Assembly (NCBI GenBank): GCA_900696625.1
Contig: CAADGU010000314.1
Location: 1-34,909 of the forward strand
Length of the DNA stretch: 34,909 nt
Reading direction: 5' to 3'
DNA from: an uncultured Chloroflexota bacterium
GTDB taxonomy: Bacteria > Chloroflexota > Anaerolineae > Promineifilales > Promineifilaceae
The notes below the pieces were generated by a model. It saw only the letters and a list, made by a program, of their open reading frames with translations. It was not told where the DNA came from and did not search any database. Numbering within the stretch: position 1 is the stretch's first letter; each line of letters starts with the position of its first letter. Below, piece after piece: positions 28,874 through 34,909 of the stretch. The translations under genes and the position numbers were made by a program.

Positions 28874-31771
28874 GTGTCTTGCAGACGCCTTCACATTAGT
28901 CAATGCCTTCCCATCCTCATTCAGTTTCAGGCCAAAATTAACCCGTACCTGCTTACTCCGTACCGGCATAATCTGGCTCTTTTCAAACAACCCCATCATT
29001 TCCGGCCCCTCACTCACATACGCCTTGCCCCTTTTGATACCCTTCCCCTGCAAAGCCAAGCTAAAACTCCGCTGCTTTTGCGCCGTTACCAAATTGGAGG
29101 CACTCCAACCTACATAAGCCGCATACAACTCCGAAGAGATCACAAACTCATTGTTATCCGCCTCTTCCGTGCAATCATCCAAAAACTGTTGGATGAAATC
29201 CTGTTCATGCCGCTGAATCTTGGTCGCCTCTTGCACCGATTGGGGCGTCTTCAACCCCTTCTCATTCCCAAACCACTGGATCGCCCCTTCCACCGCCCAC
29301 GCCAACACCCCTTCCAACCCCTCAATACTTTGCAGCCGGTCTTTCAACCCCTTATCTTCCTTCCCCAAAAACGAATTGGGGAAAACCACCACCCGCGCCC
29401 GGCCCCACGCCGCTTCATCACTCGTATCCGCATTAAACGGCCAATTAGAAGAGAGCCAGATTTTATATTGCGGCTTATATTCAAAAGCATCCCGATGCTT
29501 CAACGAACAGCGCACCATATCCTCACCCGTCAGTTGCTTCATCTTCGCTTCATTAAACCGTTCGTACTTCCCCGGCTCATTCCCCACCAGCAGGCGGCAA
29601 GGCTTCAACGGCGCCAGCGCAAAATTCTGGCTATCTTCACTTCGCTGCTGGGTGAGAACATTAAAATCAATCGCTGCCCCCAACGGCCGATCCAGCAGCG
29701 CCAGCAACGTCTGGGTAAACGTCCCCTTCCCTGACCGCGTAGGCCCATACAAATAAAACAGCGCCGCTTCCGACGTGCGCCCCGTCAGGCTGTAGCCCAC
29801 CGCCTGCTGAAGCCAGTTCAATAACTCCGGGTCACTGTCATACCCCCCTAACAACGTGCGTGGCCCCGTCGCCGAAACCAGGAACATCAGCCAATCGGAA
29901 TAATCCGCTTTTGGGTTATAGTCCGCGGCCAGGCAGTAGGTGAATCGCTGCTGTGGCGAATGAGGCACCACCGCCCCCGTTCGCAAATCCAAAACCCCAT
30001 TGCCCACATTCAGCAAATCCGGGTCACTGTCAAAATCATTCACACTGGCCAACACCATCCGCTCCAACTGCCCCTGGGTGGAAAGCACATTATTCCGCTT
30101 ACAGGCCGTGGCCGTAACCAACGGCTCCAACTCCCGTTCCACCGCCAGATGCCGCCGCAGCTTCAACGTTTCCACCACCCAATGTTGTACCTGGTGGTCA
30201 GCCCCATCCCTCACCCAATGTTTACCGTTGTACGTCATCCAGCCCCACTCAGGCACAAACGCGATCTTGTCACCAAACAGCCGCTTACAACATTGCGCGT
30301 GCCCCTCATGATCCCGGCTTTCCCCCACCAAATAATCCTCCAACGCCTCATCAAGCTGTGGCCCATGCCCATTCTTGGAGGGCTTGACCGTCTTCGGCGC
30401 GTCCTTCAATACCGGCTGCGCCTCTTCCACCCCTTGCGCCGCCAAATCCCGTTCCGTTTTTATTGCCCGTACCACCCGGTTCAGGTCTGGCGGCCGTAGT
30501 CCCATCACCTCCGCCAGTAGGCCCGCGTTCATGGCGTAGTCATAGGGCAACAAAGAGGCCATCAGTTCATACGCATACCGCCTGGCATCCTCTTGCTCCA
30601 TTGGCGGGTAAGTGCGCCAGCGCCGGGCCATCCACAGCGCATAAATGGGCGATCCAATCAGTAGTTCCCTACACCCCGCTTCCGAACCCCCGCCACTTTT
30701 CAGCCAATCATTAGCATCCCCACCCCCCGGCCATGTCACCACCAGCGTTGCTGGCCCCAACAATTCCGCCAAAGCCCGCGTACCCTTCGCCCCGGCCTGG
30801 TCAGCATCCAGCGCCACATACACCTTTGGAATCCGCCGCAACCGCTCAATAAGCATCTCGTTTTTTGACTTTGCCCCCACCAGCGCCATAGACGGGATAC
30901 CCCATTGTGCCAACGTGATGGCATCCGCCTGCCCTTCCACCACTACCAGGTAATCATCCCGGCCAGTGTAGGCCGCATTAAAAAACGGCTGCCATGCAGC
31001 AAAAAGCGCCCGCATATTCCACGCCTTTGGAAAATCGCTCTCTGGTGTATAATCCAGCCGCCGCCCCGACAAATACACGCACTTGCCCCGCTCGAAATGT
31101 GGATAGATCAAAAGGTCTTTGGGCATCCCTGGCACACGTGCCTTTTCAATCCACTCCTTTTTAACTTCTTTTGGGTCAAGCCCGTACTTATCCGCCCACC
31201 CCGCCACATCACCGGAAAACCCCAACACCGCCACCACTTCCGGCCTATCCGCCGGAATCTGGCGCAGTTGCAACTCCGCCCGCAACTCCCCCGCCAAATC
31301 CCAATGCCAGTACCCCACCCGCGCCCGCTGTAGCGTCTCCTCAGAAAACCCCCGCCCCTCTGCATATTCCTTTGCAGAGGCAGTAGCCCAAAACGCCTTG
31401 CCCAGAAATTGGGCAATAACCGTCAACGTGTCGTATTTGACCTGTTTGGCCTGGTACTTCTGCGCCGCTTCCTCACTCCCCTTAAACTGCAAACCCGTCC
31501 GGTCAGCCAGCCACCGGATAGCCCCCTCAAAATCACCACACCCACCCCAATGCATCAACCATTCAATCACATCCCCCTTGCTGCCCGGCCCATCCCCCTT
31601 GCTATACCACTCAAACCACCCCCTTTCCGCGTCAATGCTCAGGCTATCATGCTCACGGGTCGTAAAATACTTACCCTGCCGTCTCACCGTCAGCCCCCCC
31701 GTTTCGCCAACCACCTTCTCCAACGAAACCGCCGCCTTCAGGTCTTCAATGTACGCTTTGTAGTCACTCAT
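28853..31771 (-). CDS. Primase-helicase (P4/D5 type)
   Basis: 972 aa, overlapping the methyltransferase stop (ATGA). Residues 1-90 resemble the CHC2 zinc-finger domain of primases (SLSIDAERGWFEWYSKG...GDVIEWLM), but the Cys ligands are absent. A Toprim domain is at about 270-350 (YLVVVEGQADAITLAQWG, VYVALDADQAGAKG). A D5-type N-terminal helicase region follows, with SF3 Walker A GPTRSGKGTFTQTLL at about 674 and a sensor-type KIWLSSNWPFN near 773. A winged C-terminus (EFVISSELYAAYVGW) ends it. It should prime and unwind DNA for phage replication. Confidence 0.88.
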   Translation of the reverse strand: MSDYKAYIEDLKAAVSLEKVVGETGGLTVRRQGKYFTTREHDSLSIDAERGWFEWYSKGDGPGSKGDVIEWLMHWGGCGDFEGAIRWLADRTGLQFKGSEEAAQKYQAKQVKYDTLTVIAQFLGKAFWATASAKEYAEGRGFSEETLQRARVGYWHWDLAGELRAELQLRQIPADRPEVVAVLGFSGDVAGWADKYGLDPKEVKKEWIEKARVPGMPKDLLIYPHFERGKCVYLSGRRLDYTPESDFPKAWNMRALFAAWQPFFNAAYTGRDDYLVVVEGQADAITLAQWGIPSMALVGAKSKNEMLIERLRRIPKVYVALDADQAGAKGTRALAELLGPATLVVTWPGGGDANDWLKSGGGSEAGCRELLIGSPIYALWMARRWRTYPPMEQEDARRYAYELMASLLPYDYAMNAGLLAEVMGLRPPDLNRVVRAIKTERDLAAQGVEEAQPVLKDAPKTVKPSKNGHGPQLDEALEDYLVGESRDHEGHAQCCKRLFGDKIAFVPEWGWMTYNGKHWVRDGADHQVQHWVVETLKLRRHLAVERELEPLVTATACKRNNVLSTQGQLERMVLASVNDFDSDPDLLNVGNGVLDLRTGAVVPHSPQQRFTYCLAADYNPKADYSDWLMFLVSATGPRTLLGGYDSDPELLNWLQQAVGYSLTGRTSEAALFYLYGPTRSGKGTFTQTLLALLDRPLGAAIDFNVLTQQRSEDSQNFALAPLKPCRLLVGNEPGKYERFNEAKMKQLTGEDMVRCSLKHRDAFEYKPQYKIWLSSNWPFNADTSDEAAWGRARVVVFPNSFLGKEDKGLKDRLQSIEGLEGVLAWAVEGAIQWFGNEKGLKTPQSVQEATKIQRHEQDFIQQFLDDCTEEADNNEFVISSELYAAYVGWSASNLVTAQKQRSFSLALQGKGIKRGKAYVSEGPEMMGLFEKSQIMPVRSKQVRVNFGLKLNEDGKALTNVKASARHKTEQDG

Positions 31772-32573
31772 TGCGGTTCACCTGTGAGTTGATCCCATGC
31801 TGCCTGAGCCACCATTGGAAACCATCCTTCCCCAACGGCTGCAAGTCTGTCCACCCGATAGGCCAATCCATCATAAATTCCGAAAATCGAGGGTTCGCCC
31901 AACCTTTCTTCAAGTTGTGATAAATGACCGAAAAGTGCATCCAATGAATCTGAGTACCTGCCCCGCCGCGCTTCAATGCCTGAATTCGTTTCAATGCCAA
32001 TTCCTGCGTGATCACGTAAAACGATTTTCCGTCGCGCTTCACCGGTGTGGGCAACAATCCATAACCTGCGCCGTAGATGTGTGGCTCCACTGGCGGCAGC
32101 CGATAAGCAGCCCCACCGTCCCACATACCCGATCCCGGCCAGGTCTGAAACGATTTGATGAATGTATGGTTCTTTGCCCCATTTTCGTGAAACTCGAAGG
32201 ATGTTTGGGGAATTCTCCAATAAAACCCATCCCGGCCTGACTTCGTTAACAATACGAAAGGTATCAGGCCAGGCGTTCCGCTCATCATCTTCGCCCAGCC
32301 CCTTCCCTCCTGATGCAAATGGCTGGCACGGGAAGCCAGCAGTGACGCAATCCACCAGTCCACGCCAGGGTATTCCGTCAAACGTTCGCACATCATCCCA
32401 GATGGGTGCATCGTCAATATGCCCATCCCGGATTCTGGCTTTAAGCACGTCAATGCAGTAGCGTTCACGTTCAACGTAGCAGACGGTTTTCCATCCAAGC
32501 AGGTGTTGGGTTGCCAACAGCCCCCCCCCTGCCCCGGAAAACAAACTAAGTTCGGTAAATGCACCCATGCCAT
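31764..32573 (-). other. Second reading frame over the methyltransferase gene (possible overlapping gene)
   Basis: 269 codons, +1 relative to the methyltransferase frame, from ATG 32573 (TAATG with the upstream stop; GGGGGG 5 nt before). The last 130 residues read as a plausible protein: FQTWPGSGMWDGGAAYRLPP, YGLLPTPVKRDGKSFYV, GWANPRFSEFMMDWPIGWTDL. I associate this pattern (WP.SGM...G..Y.LP, LLPTP, NP.F.E.MMGWPIGWT) with phage proteins annotated near or as methylases. Those entries may themselves be frame-shadows. The first half looks like an ordinary shadow. Confidence 0.35.
31768..32568 (-). CDS. DNA (cytosine-5) methyltransferase
   Basis: 266 aa from ATG 32568 (ATG 32586 in frame also possible). 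Motif I FSGAGGG (10-16), motif IV GFPCQPFA with catalytic Cys81, motif VI-like LLENSPN (117-122; ENV is usual), motif VIII RRRLWIVA (166-173), and a motif X-like end YRVDRLAAVGEGWFPMVA (237-254). It transfers a methyl group from SAM to cytosine, probably to protect phage DNA from host restriction. No partner restriction gene nearby. The target-recognition region between motifs VIII and X is very short. Confidence 0.85.
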   Translation of the reverse strand: MGAFTELSLFSGAGGGLLATQHLLGWKTVCYVERERYCIDVLKARIRDGHIDDAPIWDDVRTFDGIPWRGLVDCVTAGFPCQPFASGGKGLGEDDERNAWPDTFRIVNEVRPGWVLLENSPNILRVSRKWGKEPYIHQIVSDLAGIGYVGRWGCLSAAASGATHLRRRLWIVAHTGEARRKIVLRDHAGIGIETNSGIEARRGRYSDSLDALFGHLSQLEERLGEPSIFGIYDGLAYRVDRLAAVGEGWFPMVAQAAWDQLTGEPQ

Positions 32574-32893
32574 TAACGCCCCCCATCCAAAATCCTTTGC
32601 AGCAAATCGGCCATCGCCTCAGTCGCTTTCGTATACCGGAAGATAAGCCATTCCAGCCCCAGACTATCCGGCGCCGGCGTCTCCCCAATCAAGGCCATTT
32701 TGCGCAAATGCCACGCAAGATAGGCCACCTCGCCCGCTACGCCCCCATCCGCGCCGGGGGGATTGCCCACCCCTGGCGGTACTAGCCGCATCCGCAATCG
32801 CGCCCAAGCTGCCAAAACATCATCACTTTGACCTTCCAATGCAGCGGTGATCGCTTCCAAATCATGTACAAACTCGCCCAATAAGTCGCTCAT
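32573..32893 (-). CDS. Hypothetical helical protein
   Basis: 106 aa. MSDLLGEFVHDLEAITAALEGQSDDVLAAWARLRMRL, a Pro/Gly loop (VPPGVGNPPGADGG), and YLAWHLRKMALIG...LEWLIFRYTKATEAMADLLQRILD. Likely an all-helical early protein. Its stop overlaps the second-frame ATG of the methyltransferase locus. No family recognised. Confidence 0.6.
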   Translation of the reverse strand: MSDLLGEFVHDLEAITAALEGQSDDVLAAWARLRMRLVPPGVGNPPGADGGVAGEVAYLAWHLRKMALIGETPAPDSLGLEWLIFRYTKATEAMADLLQRILDGGR

Positions 32894-32897
32894 TATG

Positions 32898-33065
32898 TCA
32901 CCAAATAGATACCGATATATTAAGATTATTCACACCTATCCCCATGCAAGAAAAGCCATGTGCCAATGCGTGACCCCCTGCCCCATCATTTTGGGTAGCG
33001 TCCAGAAGCACCACCAAATGTGGCCTTGTTCTGTGCAGTGGGTCAGGTAGATGTGATAACGCCAT
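32898..33065 (-). CDS. Possible 55-aa protein
   Basis: From ATG 33065 (TAGGA just upstream). MALSHLPDPLHRTRPHLVVLLDATQNDGAGGHALAHGF..., ending VNNLNISVSIW. It fills a 200-bp gap between two genes. A longer start exists but overlaps the upstream gene by 101 bp. Only weak support. Confidence 0.3.
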   Translation of the reverse strand: MALSHLPDPLHRTRPHLVVLLDATQNDGAGGHALAHGFSCMGIGVNNLNISVSIW

Positions 33066-33093
33066 AATTCCTACACCTTCCAACTTACTAGGG

Positions 33094-33336
33094 CTACTGC
33101 CCAATAAAATCATCCCCCACCCCTGTTTCATAATCAGGGCGTGTGCCTGCCCCCACTCCTTCCAGTAAGCGCAGGGTTGTTTGCAGCGTGTCAATGCTCT
33201 TACCCACCCGCGCTAAGACTACCGGATCTTTGTGGTCAAGGAGTGGCCTGAGCAGGCGGATGGTGTATTGACAGTTCTCTGCACTCATGTCTCTTGCATG
33301 TTTGGCCGTGTCAGGCCACCGTTTGATCGGGGTCAT
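33094..33336 (-). CDS. Hypothetical small protein
   Basis: 80 aa. MTPIKRWPDTAKHARDMSAENCQYTIRLLRPLLDHKDPVVLARVGKSIDTLQTTLRLLEG: amphipathic helices without a known motif. Overlaps the membrane gene upstream by 26 bp. Early operon member of unknown function. Confidence 0.55.
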   Translation of the reverse strand: MTPIKRWPDTAKHARDMSAENCQYTIRLLRPLLDHKDPVVLARVGKSIDTLQTTLRLLEGVGAGTRPDYETGVGDDFIGQ

Positions 33337-33664
33337 TGGCTACTTCTCTCAGGGTGGCTGCTAAGTCGGCACGGGCCTGACGGCGGGCTTCGGTGTAACG
33401 GTATACGTCGCCGGCAATCATGGGCAGGCCAGTGCAGATGAAGATGAGGATGACCAGTAAGGTGTGGGCTAGACCGATTAGCAGACCAGCCAGGGCCAGT
33501 GTGACCAATACGCCACCTACGACCAGGAAGGCGGTGTAGCCTTCGCCCCGGCCGGTGTGATTCAGCCAGGCCACAAACGTATTGTAGGCAATGCCGAAAA
33601 GCAGACCTATGGCGGCTACTGCCCCTATTGTGCCCGAATCAATCCCTGTTAATTCCCCTGTCAT
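33311..33664 (-). CDS. Small membrane protein, first gene of early operon
   Basis: 117 aa with three probable membrane segments (about 13-31 IGAVAAIGLLFGIAYNTFV, 43-62 YTAFLVVGGVLVTLALAGLL, 66-85 AHTLLVILIFICTGLPMIAG) and a charged C-terminal helix (YRYTEARRQARADLAATLREVAND). First gene transcribed from the 33737-33765 promoter. The position suits a host take-over or superinfection-exclusion function; not proven. Confidence 0.65.
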   Translation of the reverse strand: MTGELTGIDSGTIGAVAAIGLLFGIAYNTFVAWLNHTGRGEGYTAFLVVGGVLVTLALAGLLIGLAHTLLVILIFICTGLPMIAGDVYRYTEARRQARADLAATLREVANDPDQTVA

Positions 33665-33718
33665 TGTTTGGTGCCTTTTGTGGGTAAGATGATTATTAGC
33701 AGAACAAAATTGATTGAT

Positions 33719-33768
33719 TGCAAAACAGTGTTGAAAATCATAATCCTTTTGTAAAGCAGTGTCAAAAC
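33719..33768. promoter_or_regulatory. Two 19-bp direct repeats over early promoter
   Basis: TGCAAAACAGTGTTGAAAA (33719-33737) and TGTAAAGCAGTGTCAAAAC (33750-33768), 15 of 19 identical, 31 bp apart (three turns). They flank the -10 and cover the -35 of the leftward promoter: probable repressor sites. Confidence 0.55.
33737..33765 (-). promoter_or_regulatory. Sigma70-type early leftward promoter
   Basis: TTGACA (33760-33765), 17-bp spacer, TATGAT (33737-33742) on the minus strand. It drives the operon that starts with the small membrane protein. Confidence 0.7.
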
Positions 33769-33772
33769 GGGT

Positions 33773-33815
33773 TTGTCTGCTATCAGGCCGGTGGCGCTGT
33801 ATGATTATCAGACAA
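33773..33815. promoter_or_regulatory. Repressor-side control region
   Basis: TTGTCTG-CTAT-CAGGCCG (33773-33790) and TGTATGA-TTAT-CAGACAA (33798-33815) share the 18-bp layout of the operator family, with partial arms. TATGAT (33800-33805) is a plausible -10 for the rightward repressor gene, inside the second site; no good -35. This suggests autoregulation. Confidence 0.4.
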
Positions 33816-33840
33816 GTTTGTTTTGAAGGAGTAGTAGTGT

Positions 33841-34203
33841 ATGAGTGTTGAGTTACCTACGCCCCGCCAATGGCTGGAGGTGGAATTGGAGAAGCGATCC
33901 ATCTCGCAAAATGAGCTGGCGCGCCGGGCCGGCCTGGCCCATAGTCAGGTGTTTGAGTTTGCAGAGGGACGGGCTGGCGCTGATGCGGCCGTGCGCATTG
34001 CCAATGCCCTGGGCATACCCGCCACCATCACGCTGGCGCTGTTGGGACGTGTGCCCCCGCCTGCCCGTTGGTCTGATGTGGATTCTGAGGAGATTGCGCA
34101 TATCTACCGCCTGTTGGGTGAAGAAGATCAGCGTGCCCTTTTGGAGTTTGCTGACTTCTTGCGCCAGAAGCATTTACGCAGCCGGCTCAAACAAGGTGGA
34201 TAA
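33841..34203 (+). CDS. XRE-family repressor (CI-like)
   Basis: 120 aa, SD GAAGGAG, the only confident plus-strand gene. The HTH domain covers residues about 8-65 (LEVELEKRSISQNELARRAGLAHSQVFEFAEGR...AVRIANALGIP), where SQNELARRAGL and SQVFEF are helices 2 and 3. The rest (DSEEIAHIYRLLGEEDQRALLEFADFLRQKH) is a short helical dimerisation-like tail. There is no S24 peptidase domain, so SOS self-cleavage is not expected. Divergent from the early operon, it is the best candidate to bind the operators described here. Confidence 0.8.
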   Translation: MSVELPTPRQWLEVELEKRSISQNELARRAGLAHSQVFEFAEGRAGADAAVRIANALGIPATITLALLGRVPPPARWSDVDSEEIAHIYRLLGEEDQRALLEFADFLRQKHLRSRLKQGG

Positions 34204-34444
34204 TCGGCTCATATGGGATCGGTGCTACGGTTATCGTGACAATGATGTTGCCACCCAGGTAGGCGTGATTTTCAACCACTAATACTTCCCAGGCGGTGGG
34301 TGGCGTATTGGGTTCAGCGAGATGGATGGATTGGCCTGGCCCCGGAATGGGCAACCAGGCGTCACGTGGGGCAATTACCTCACCCACCTTCCGGCTGGCG
34401 TGTTGGAAAATCAGTATGTTGTAGCCATCAGTTTCACGATACAT
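34187..34444 (-). CDS. Hypothetical protein convergent with repressor
   Basis: 85 aa, SD AGGAGG 8 nt upstream. MYRETDGYNILIFQHASRKVGEVIAPRDAWLPIPGPGQSIHLAEPN, then WEVLVVENHAYLGGNIIVTITVAPI: a small beta-rich domain. Its 3' end overlaps the repressor gene tail to tail by 17 bp, so the two transcripts are antisense there. No family recognised. Confidence 0.6.
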   Translation of the reverse strand: MYRETDGYNILIFQHASRKVGEVIAPRDAWLPIPGPGQSIHLAEPNTPPTAWEVLVVENHAYLGGNIIVTITVAPIPYEPIIHLV

Positions 34445-34456
34445 GGTATAAACCTC

Positions 34457-34909
34457 CTATACGGCACTTTTCAACAGCATGGATTCTAAAAAGTTGACAA
34501 TGTTCAGTCTTTCTTCTCCTAATGCGGTCCCCCCTCTGGTATTTATCCAATGCTCTTTGGCTTTTGCTGCTGTGAGCCAACGGCAACCAGCCTTAATGAA
34601 CACAACGGTATCATGCAATACACCAAAAAACTCATATCCATCACAAGATGAGGAAAAACGCACGATTCCCTTTGCCCCGCTGAGGTCTGCCCAGCTGAGG
34701 TCTGCCCCTCTGAGGTATGCCCCGCTGAGGTCTGCCCCGCTGAGGTCTGCCCCGCTGAGGTCTGCCCCGCTGAGGTCTGCCCCTCTGAGGTCTGCCCCGC
34801 TGAGGTCTGCCCCGCTGAGGTCTGCCCCGCTGAGGTCTGCCCCGCTGAGGTCTGCCCCGCTGAGGTCTGCCCCGCTGAGGTCTGCCCCGCTGAGGTCTGC
34901 CCCGCTGAG
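34457..34909 (-). CDS. Pentapeptide-repeat protein, N-terminus missing
   Basis: The frame is open from the right edge (codon boundary at 34909) to the stop at 34457, 150 residues. The first 82 codons are about 16 repeats of ADLSG (variants [10 protein letters not shown]), which form the right-handed square helix of this family. A 68-residue C-terminal domain follows ([38 protein letters not shown]), a known type of cap. Some family members mimic DNA and bind gyrase; this one's target is unknown. Confidence 0.85.
   Translation of the reverse strand, partial: LSGADLSGADLSGADLSGADLSGADLSGADLSGADLSGADLRGADLSGADLSGADLSGADLSGAYLRGADLSWADLSGAKGIVRFSSSCDGYEFFGVLHDTVVFIKAGCRWLTAAKAKEHWINTRGGTALGEERLNIVNFLESMLLKSAV
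34677..34909. repeat. 15-bp tandem repeat array (pentapeptide coding)
   Basis: About 16 copies of CTGAGGTCTGCCCCG and close variants, the last nine or so identical, running to the window end. Identity at DNA level, not just protein level, implies recent expansion. Confidence 0.9.

Noticed and set aside
28862..29734. Long plus-strand open frame (290 codons) opposite the primase gene
   Set aside because: Pro/Arg/Gln-rich translation without motifs; it mirrors the codon pattern of the strongly supported primase-helicase on the other strand.
33853..34173. 106-codon minus-strand frame opposite the repressor
   Set aside because: Lies entirely under the XRE gene; the plus-strand protein has a clear HTH and SD.
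34677..34909. CRISPR-like array of short direct repeats
   Set aside because: The units are 15 bp with no unique spacers and translate in frame as pentapeptide repeats.

Overview
The window is most of one tailed-phage (Caudoviricetes) genome, either a prophage or a free phage contig. It is about 52-55% GC by eye. Every confident gene except one reads leftwards on the minus strand, packed with ATGA/GTGA-type overlaps and clear Shine-Dalgarno (SD) sites. The morphology is siphovirus-like: tail tube, -1 frameshifted tail assembly chaperone and tape measure are present, and there is no sheath gene. A chi-like excess of the palindrome ACGGCCGT, interspersed hairpins of the GTAGGGGCG type, and an effector-associated (EAD/death-like) domain suggest a Chloroflexota-type host. 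The host call is inference only. No tRNA, rRNA, CRISPR array, integrase or recognisable lysin was found.

Layout from right to left. (1) 34909-34187: a pentapeptide-repeat protein cut by the window edge and a small unknown protein. (2) 33841-34203 (+): an XRE-type repressor, divergent from the leftward early operon. A sigma70 promoter (33737-33765) and 19-bp direct repeats lie between them. (3) 33664-28853: early/replication genes, namely a small membrane protein, unknowns, a DNA cytosine methyltransferase whose gene appears to be read in a second frame, and a 972-aa primase-helicase. A cluster of octamer repeats at its 3' end is a candidate origin. (4) 28542-21303: small accessory genes, including zinc-ribbon proteins, two membrane-anchored coiled-coil proteins with helix-turn-helix (HTH) or winged-helix-like C-termini, a Gp37/Gp68 three-Cys protein and an ASCH protein. 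(5) 21302-20889: a non-coding control region with two promoters, several operators, three hairpins and a strong terminator. It probably encodes a small RNA and drives the late genes. (6) 20888-11612: terminase small and large subunits, portal, MuF-like protein, scaffold, capsid, decoration-like proteins, connectors and tail tube. (7) 11537-6879: holin-like protein, tail assembly chaperones (-1 frameshift), a coiled-coil plus EAD-like protein (second -1 frameshift or indel), small unknowns and tape measure. (8) 6876-1: distal tail, baseplate, receptor-binding and tail-fibre proteins, running off the left edge.

How it fits together. A family of 17-18 bp inverted repeats (consensus TGTTCTG-N4-CAGAACA) sits next to the -10 boxes of the early, accessory, non-coding and late promoters. 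This implies that one repressor controls most of the genome, as in a temperate phage. Both window ends fall inside tandem repeats (tail-fibre 198-bp repeat on the left, 15-bp pentapeptide repeat on the right). The ends are therefore probably assembly breaks, and lysis and integration genes may lie outside.

The most unusual items are the EAD-like domain encoded inside the virion operon, the dual-frame methyltransferase locus, the candidate non-coding RNA, and the shared operator regulon.
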